Assembly (NCBI GenBank): GCA_002197995.1
Contig: NGZR01000007.1
Coordinates: 950,399-1,014,398, forward strand
Direction of reading: 5' to 3'
Length of the DNA stretch: 64,000 nt
DNA from: Gaeumannomyces sp. JS-464
Taxonomy: Eukaryota > Ascomycota > Sordariomycetes > Magnaporthales > Magnaporthaceae
The notes under the pieces are model-generated. The model made no database searches and was not told the origin of the DNA. It was given only the letters and a program-made list of their open reading frames with translations. Position numbers and translations under genes: made by a program. Shown here one piece after another: positions 59,055 through 64,000 of this stretch. Within the stretch, counting starts at the first letter, position 1. Each line of letters begins with the position of its first letter.

Positions 59055-60366
59055 TCATGCCCTTACACCGGTCTTGCCATATGCACCGCCGGCGAGCTTC
59101 CTCATCTCGAGCGCCCGCTTGTAGGGCGGCGCAGTGGGCGGTTGCACTGGATCCAGCGAGATGTGGTCTTCCGGGAGGCGATACGAGGCGTCGGAGTCGT
59201 ACGAGGACAAGTCGCCGCAGGCGATGAACGGGGCGATCCACCTGATGTCCTTCTTGGGTTCTGGGGTGAGGTCGTCAAGCTCAACCTCGACGACGCCCTC
59301 ATCACCACCAGCCTTGGGAAGGACAGGAGCGGGACTTGAGCTCCACGCGCCCGAGCTCCAGTCCTGCATCAACGTCTCGGCGGCGATGGGCGCGGAAAGG
59401 TGGTTTTGCCGAACCATGCTGGGGAGGCGGTAGCCGACGCCCAGGGGCTCGTCCAGGCTGGCCTTGAAGCCGGCGGGGGGTGAAGTTGAGGCAGACGATG
59501 AAGGCCTCGACGCTGCTCGCCCTGGACGAGCGCGGCTTGGCGACGACGACGCGCTCGAAGAAGATCTTGAGCTGCGCGTAGAGCAGGTCCACGTTCCTGC
59601 CCTGAAGATCTTGGCGACGAACTTGCCGCCGGGCTTCAGGACGCAGAGGGCCAGGTTCAGGGCGGCGAAGAGCAGCTGCGACTGCACGTAGATGTCGAGG
59701 TCGTGCAGGCCCGTGACGTCCGGGGCGCCGTCGCTCAGGACCAGGTCTACTGGGTGCGAGGCCTGCTGGCTCATCGTCTTGGGGTCGTAGTCCTCGTCCA
59801 GGGCCTTGAGCAGGAGCGGGACGGTGGCCGGGTGCGTGATGTCGGCGCGCAGGGTGACGATGCCGGGGAGCGGGCTGATGGGCTGGAGGTCGATGGACAC
59901 AATCTTGACGTCTGTCCGCGGCTCGGCGGTCTTGGGCTGCGGTGCGTCTGGTGCGTCTGGTGCGTCTGGTGCGTCTGGCTGCTGGCCGTCGCCCTCCCGG
60001 GTCCTTGGGTCCTGGTCATCGTCGAAAATGTGGAGCATCTGCCGCCGGAACTTGACGTCGGTGTCCTGCCAGGCGGTTCTGCCAAACTTTTCTCCCTTGA
60101 TCAGGACTCTTGACAGAACCTGCGACCAGCTGCCCGGCGCGGCGCACAAGTCTACCACGCGAGTGACATTGTCGAACAGGTTGAATTCTGACCAATGTCA
60201 GCAGGAATAGCCTTCAAAGACGCCGCGAACCCAGGCGAAAGGGGGACTGGAGCGCGCGCCAACCTTCATCTAGTTGGAGGAGCTTGAAGGCGCTCCTTGC
60301 CCGCCATCCTTGTTCCTTGGCTAGCCGATAATAGGCGTCGCGCTTATCTTTTGAGGACTTCCCCAT
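59055..60366 (-). CDS. trm7: tRNA 2'-O-methyltransferase TRM7 (FTSJ1 family)
   Basis: Methylates the ribose of nucleotides 32 and 34 in tRNA anticodon loops. Exon 1 (60366-60264) encodes [20 protein letters not shown] and [13 protein letters not shown], with the first catalytic Lys. Exon 2 (60187-59055) continues [20 protein letters not shown] (SAM site), [11 protein letters not shown] (catalytic Asp) and [12 protein letters not shown] (catalytic Lys). The eukaryotic TRM7 tail has [20 protein letters not shown]. Two breaks in exon 2 cancel out: one base lost near 59593-59597 (native [17 protein letters not shown]) and two in a C6 run near 59480-59485 (native [11 protein letters not shown]). 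A short insert with Asp-Ala-Pro repeats (59942-59977) lies between the SAM site and the catalytic Asp. The tail also shows a short polar extension. Confidence 0.93.
59942..59977. repeat. Four 9-base repeats coding an Asp-Ala-Pro run in TRM7
   Basis: Four perfect GTGCGTCTG units in frame on the minus strand. Because the period is a multiple of three, copy-number change would not break TRM7. Confidence 0.9.
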
Positions 60367-60789
60367 ACTTCTGGGACTGGAAACCAAATCAGATGACGAG
60401 ATACTGGAGATAGAGGACCTTAAAATTTTCACTGCAGGCTTGATTTTCAGTCACGGTCGCTGTCGTCGTCGTTTCCCTCTCCCCCTTTCCTCCCCTACTC
60501 GAGTCAACCACGTAGAAATTTTGGCAGCCCCTCCAAATCCTCCAAATCACCCTACCGCCACAGCGGTTCCCCCTCAGCAGTGGCGTAGGGCTGATTTAAG
60601 GTGTGGTCTGTGCTGCAATCCCGCCATGCTGTGGCGTTTTGCCATGATTCTCCGCCAAAAATTTCCATGATCAATCGCAAACACAACTTTCGAGGAACCT
60701 CCAGCGAGCAAAGCGAATTGGTCGCGCCCCACAAACCGCAACGCGCCAGCCTACCTACCCCCCGTCTGCGGACATATCAGACTGCCAAA
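60367..60789. promoter_or_regulatory. Shared TRM7/MAK5 promoter with RRPE-like motifs
   Basis: 423 bases between divergent starts. AAAATTTTCA at 60422-60431 equals the ribosomal RNA processing element (RRPE) known from yeast ribosome-biogenesis promoters, in reverse orientation. A second AAAAATTT core lies at 60657-60664. Both flanking genes work in RNA maturation. Confidence 0.45.
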
Positions 60790-63198
60790 ATGAGACCCGA
60801 TAGCGCCAAACAAAAGCGCAAGCTTGACCCGAAGCCGGATGCGTCCCAAAAACGCAGGAAAGTCCAGGCGGCAGCAAAGTTGAAAAAGCCCAAGAGAGCA
60901 GTGAGAGCGGATGCGCTACCATGGCGCACAGTTGATGTCCCTGAGATGTTTGATAATGCCGAGGGATTCTTTGGACTGGAAGAGGTGGAGGGTGTTGATG
61001 TGGTCCGAGAGGATGGGATGATCAAGTTTGTACGAGCATTCCCTCTCTAAGCTTGGTCTTTCCCTGGCGTTGGAACTGACACGAGGGAATACAACAGGTC
61101 ACGGCCGGCCCAACGGTAGATGATGATGAGGACGAGTTTGGCGGATTGGACGATTCTTCCGAGTCTCCCGCCACTGGTCCTGGAGACACGGAACCTTCGG
61201 CCAACACAGACGAGGAACCCGAGTCGAACGCCAAGGCTGTTAAGGGAGTCGGGAAGGGGAAAAAGGAGAAGAAAGACCCCAAAAAGAAGCAGGAGGCTCA
61301 GAAGAAGCAGGAACAACAAAAACGGGGGAAGCCTAAAAATGCGGAGTCTGCGCCGGCAGATGAACTGGCAGGCGGCGCCTCCTTCGCCGCGTTAGGTGAT
61401 GTCGACGACGAGGATGAAGATGTCGACATGTCTGAATGGCTTCCACTGGACCTATCAGGGGAGGTGCTCTCCTCGATAGCGCGACTAAAGTTCTCGAAGC
61501 CGACTGCGATCCAGGCTCAGGCCATACCCGAGATCTTGGCTGGCCACGATGTCATCGGAAAAGCCTCGACTGGGTCTGGAAAGACGCTTGCCTTTGGGAT
61601 CCCTATCGTCGAGCGCTGGATTTCCTTGAGTCAAAAAGCGGCAGATAGAAGCTCTGAGGAAGGAAAGAAGCCGATAGCACTGGTGCTGTCGCCGACCAGG
61701 GAGCTTGCTCACCAACTCACAAACCACTTCAAGGCGCTCTGCGGCGGACTGGCGACTACCCCATACATCTGCTCCGTCACCGGTGGTCTCTCCGTTCACA
61801 AGCAACAAAGGCAGCTTGAGAAAGCAGACATTGTCATCGGCACCCCAGGGCGGCTATGGGAGGTCCTCAGCTCAAGCAAGCAGATTGTGGCAGCCTTCAG
61901 GCACATCAAGTACCTTGTGGTGGACGAAGCCGACCGCTTGCTATCCGAGGGCCACTTCAAGGATGCCGAGGAAATCATGGGCGCACTGGACAGGGTCGAG
62001 ACGAGCGAGGACGGAGACGACCAGGGTCCGCCCCCGAGGCAGACCTTGGTTTTCTCTGCGACATTCAACAAGGGACTACAGCAGAAGCTGGCTGGGAAAG
62101 GCCGGTTCGACCTGAACAATGAGGCGCAATCTATGGAGTATCTTCTGAGACGCCTGGAGTTCCGGGAGGAGAAGCCTAAGTTCATCGACGTGAACCCGGT
62201 TTCCCAGATGGCTGCGAGGCTCAAAGAAGGCCTGGTCGAGTGCGGCGCGATGGAGAAGGTATGTCTTGTGTGGAGCCGTCCCGAGGGTTCATTTCCGCAC
62301 ATGCTAACCCTGCTCCAGGATCTCTACCTCTATTCTCTTCTTGATGCACCCGACGCAGCACACGCTAGTGTTTACAAACTCTATCAGCTCAGTTCGTCGC
62401 CTGACACCCATGTTGCAGAACCTGACACTACCCGCCCTGGCGCTTCACTCCCAAATGCCACAAAAGGCGAGGTTACGATCGGTTGAGCGCTTCACTGCGG
62501 CGAAACCCGGAACGGCTTCGATTTTGATTGCAACAGACGTTGCTGCGAGGGGTCTTGACATCAAGGGCATCGACGTCGTCATACACTATCACGTCCCCCG
62601 TGCTGCTGACGCCTACGTACACCGCTCCGGCCGGACGGCCCGCGCGGAAAATACTGGGCTGAGTGTCCTCATTTGCGCTCCCGAAGAGGTGACGCCCACG
62701 CGGCGACTCGTGGCCAAAGTCCACGCCACGGCGGCGGCGAAGAACAGGAAGCAGCAATCTGTATTTCTCCAGTCGATCGACCTAGACCGGCGGCTAGTCG
62801 GCAAGCTCAAAGAGCGCGTGTCGCTGGCAAAGCAAATTGCCGATTCGACGCTGGCCAAGGAGAAGGTCGGCAAGGAGGACGACTGGATGCGGACGGCGGC
62901 CGAAGAGCTCGGGGTTGAGTACGACAGCGAGGAGCTCGAGAAGGCTGGTAACTGGAGCGGACGCGGAAGCGGGCGCAAGAGCAAGCAGAAGGAGGCGCAG
63001 TCCATGAGCAAGGGAGAAGTGGCGGCGCTCAAGGCGCAGCTGAAGCAGCTGCTGTCCAGGAGGGTCAACACAGGTGTCAGCGAGCGCTACATTGCGAACG
63101 GGAACGTTGACGTCCACGAGCTGCTGAGCGGGCTCAAGGGTGACTTCCTGGGCAAAGTGGGTGGTCTTGGCGTGAGCCCATTACTTGTGGAGGATTAA
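60790..63198 (+). CDS. mak5: ATP-dependent DEAD-box RNA helicase MAK5
   Basis: Nucleolar helicase for 60S ribosomal subunit assembly. Exons 60790-61029, 61098-62258 and 62319-63198. The Lys-rich N terminus carries ALPWRTVDVPEMFDNAEGFFGLEE, typical of Mak5, then an acidic and Lys-rich linker. The helicase motifs follow: the Q motif FSKPTAIQAQAIPEIL, motif I ASTGSGKT, Ia PTRELAHQL, Ib TPGRLWE, II VDEADRLL, III FSATF, V IATDVAARGLD and VI HRSGRTARA. The C-terminal coiled region ends SPLLVED. Exon 3 opens DLYLYSLL and then needs a frame change near 62336-62343 to reach MHPTQHTLVFTNSISSVRRL. Two lost bases or one extra in the TCTTCTT run both fit. About 760 residues after repair. Confidence 0.94.
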
Positions 63199-63273
63199 AA
63201 ATTAAAACTACTATGTGTGTGCCTCTAGGTTGATCCCTGGCGGGTGTGTATCATGATCGCTTAATGCAAAGTT

Positions 63274-63307
<34 letters not shown>

Positions 63308-63426
63308 TATACTCCATGACAGGCAATAAACAGCCGGTATCATGTCTCCAACCCCTCCGCAGGCCGTCTGCTCTGCTTCCAGAAGAGTAGTCGCACCCAG
63401 GACCCGGGCTCTGGTCCAGACTGACG
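63199..63426. other. Short convergent intergenic region with A28 run
   Basis: Holds a 28-base A homopolymer at 63277-63304, 79 bases after the MAK5 stop. No gene was seen. Confidence 0.6.
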
Positions 63427-64000
63427 TCACATGCCATAGCCGTTGGCAAGATTCTCCGCGACAGCGAGGACAGTGCTGCTGGCGGTTGAGACGACCAGCT
63501 GTAGTGAGCTTGCTATCGACGCCTTGGAGGAGAGCAACAACGACCCACGGCGTGGCCTGCTGACATCGTCGCCGTCCGTGAGGGACCTGGTGCTCCTGGC
63601 CGTGCTGCGCCTCCTCAAGGCCCTAGATATGCGCCTCGACAGTGTGTAGTTCTTGAGCTCGCGGTCGCTCTCGTCGTGGTGGTCGTCCTCGCTGTCGGAG
63701 GACGAGGCCGCCTCGATGTCCGCCTCGAGCACGCGCGAGCACTCCATGCAGCGGAACCGCGTTCTCGGGGCGGATTCTCCATCGTCCTCCGCCTCTCGCC
63801 TCACCGCGCCGTTCATCTGCTTGCACAGCCCTCCGCAGTTCCAGCATCGCCTGTAGACGGCCGCCGCGGGCTGTTTCGTCACCGGCTGGGTCGCCCGCCG
63901 GTCCACGGCCGCTGTGTACCTTTTGTGGAGCTCGTTGTGTTCTAGTTGTCGTGGTGGTCTGTTTTCTCCTGTCCCCGCTGCTTCTGCCTCTCCTCCTCCT
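63427..64000 (-). CDS. Hypothetical CxxC-motif protein, 5' end outside window
   Basis: The frame is open from the right edge to a stop at 63427. The codon at 63906 that opens the recognisable part is GTG and no upstream in-frame ATG is visible, so the start lies beyond 64000 or in another exon. Two cysteine pairs, CWNCGGLC and RFRCMECS, are spaced like a zinc ribbon. An acidic Ser/Asp patch, an Arg-rich stretch and a Ser/Ala/Val-rich hydrophobic end follow. No family is recognised. The zinc-binding role is inferred from the cysteine spacing. Confidence 0.6.
   Translation of the reverse strand, partial: GGGEAEAAGTGENRPPRQLEHNELHKRYTAAVDRRATQPVTKQPAAAVYRRCWNCGGLCKQMNGAVRREAEDDGESAPRTRFRCMECSRVLEADIEAASSSDSEDDHHDESDRELKNYTLSRRISRALRRRSTARSTRSLTDGDDVSRPRRGSLLLSSKASIASSLQLVVSTASSTVLAVAENLANGYGM

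Noticed and set aside
59942..59977. CRISPR-like or regulatory tandem array
   Set aside because: Perfect 9-base units in frame inside TRM7 simply code Asp-Ala-Pro repeats; there are no spacers.
1..64000. A novel defence, secondary-metabolite or mobile gene system
   Set aside because: The recognisable genes are scattered housekeeping functions with no core synthase, integrase, toxin pair or phage-like module.

Overview
The window is nuclear DNA of a filamentous ascomycete. Genes are GC-rich, sit on both strands and carry short introns (about 60-120 nt, GT...AG, CTAAC/CTAAT-type branch sites). The proteins are Pezizomycotina-type: class III chitin synthase, ApsA/Num1-type PH protein, IES4, a BCS1-like ATPase and PEX14. 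Wording of the chitin synthase and ILV5 fits Sordariomycetes; a closer placement is guesswork. No bacterial, viral or intact transposon genes were seen.

Layout. 1-9 kb: class III chitin synthase (5' end outside the window), UBC12, ILV5 (+), and a haloacid dehalogenase (-). 9-16 kb: a gene-poor stretch leading into an ApsA/Num1-like cortical protein (16.1-20.3 kb). 21-27 kb: OTU-domain protease, a thiol/thiopurine methyltransferase divergent from a short-chain dehydrogenase, and a 73-residue protein. 29-38 kb: SAM37/metaxin (+), GID1/RanBPM (-), IES4 (-). 40-45 kb: PEX14 (-) head to head with NDC80 (+). 47-55 kb: BCS1-like AAA ATPase and HMG-CoA synthase. 55-59 kb: an AT-rich island and a poorly supported hypothetical locus. 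59-64 kb: TRM7 (-) head to head with MAK5 (+), then a CxxC protein running off the right edge.

The genes are mostly housekeeping: cell wall (chitin synthase), neddylation (UBC12), branched-chain amino acids (ILV5), sterol precursors (HMG-CoA synthase), mitochondrial biogenesis (SAM37, BCS1-like), peroxisome import (PEX14), ubiquitin-mediated catabolite control (GID1), chromatin (IES4), kinetochore (NDC80), and RNA modification or ribosome assembly (TRM7, MAK5). They do not form a biosynthetic cluster, and I see no defence or mobile system.

The strongest window-wide signal is about two dozen single- or double-base frame breaks in conserved genes, nearly all fitting lost bases and mostly in short C or G runs. 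That looks like consensus error rather than gene decay, so protein models here need repair from reads. The best biological leads are a 7-nt microexon (or alternative 34-nt exon) in PEX14, 5'-UTR introns upstream of HMG-CoA synthase and the ApsA-like gene, a PTS1-like tail on the dehydrogenase, and RRPE-like motifs in the TRM7/MAK5 shared promoter.
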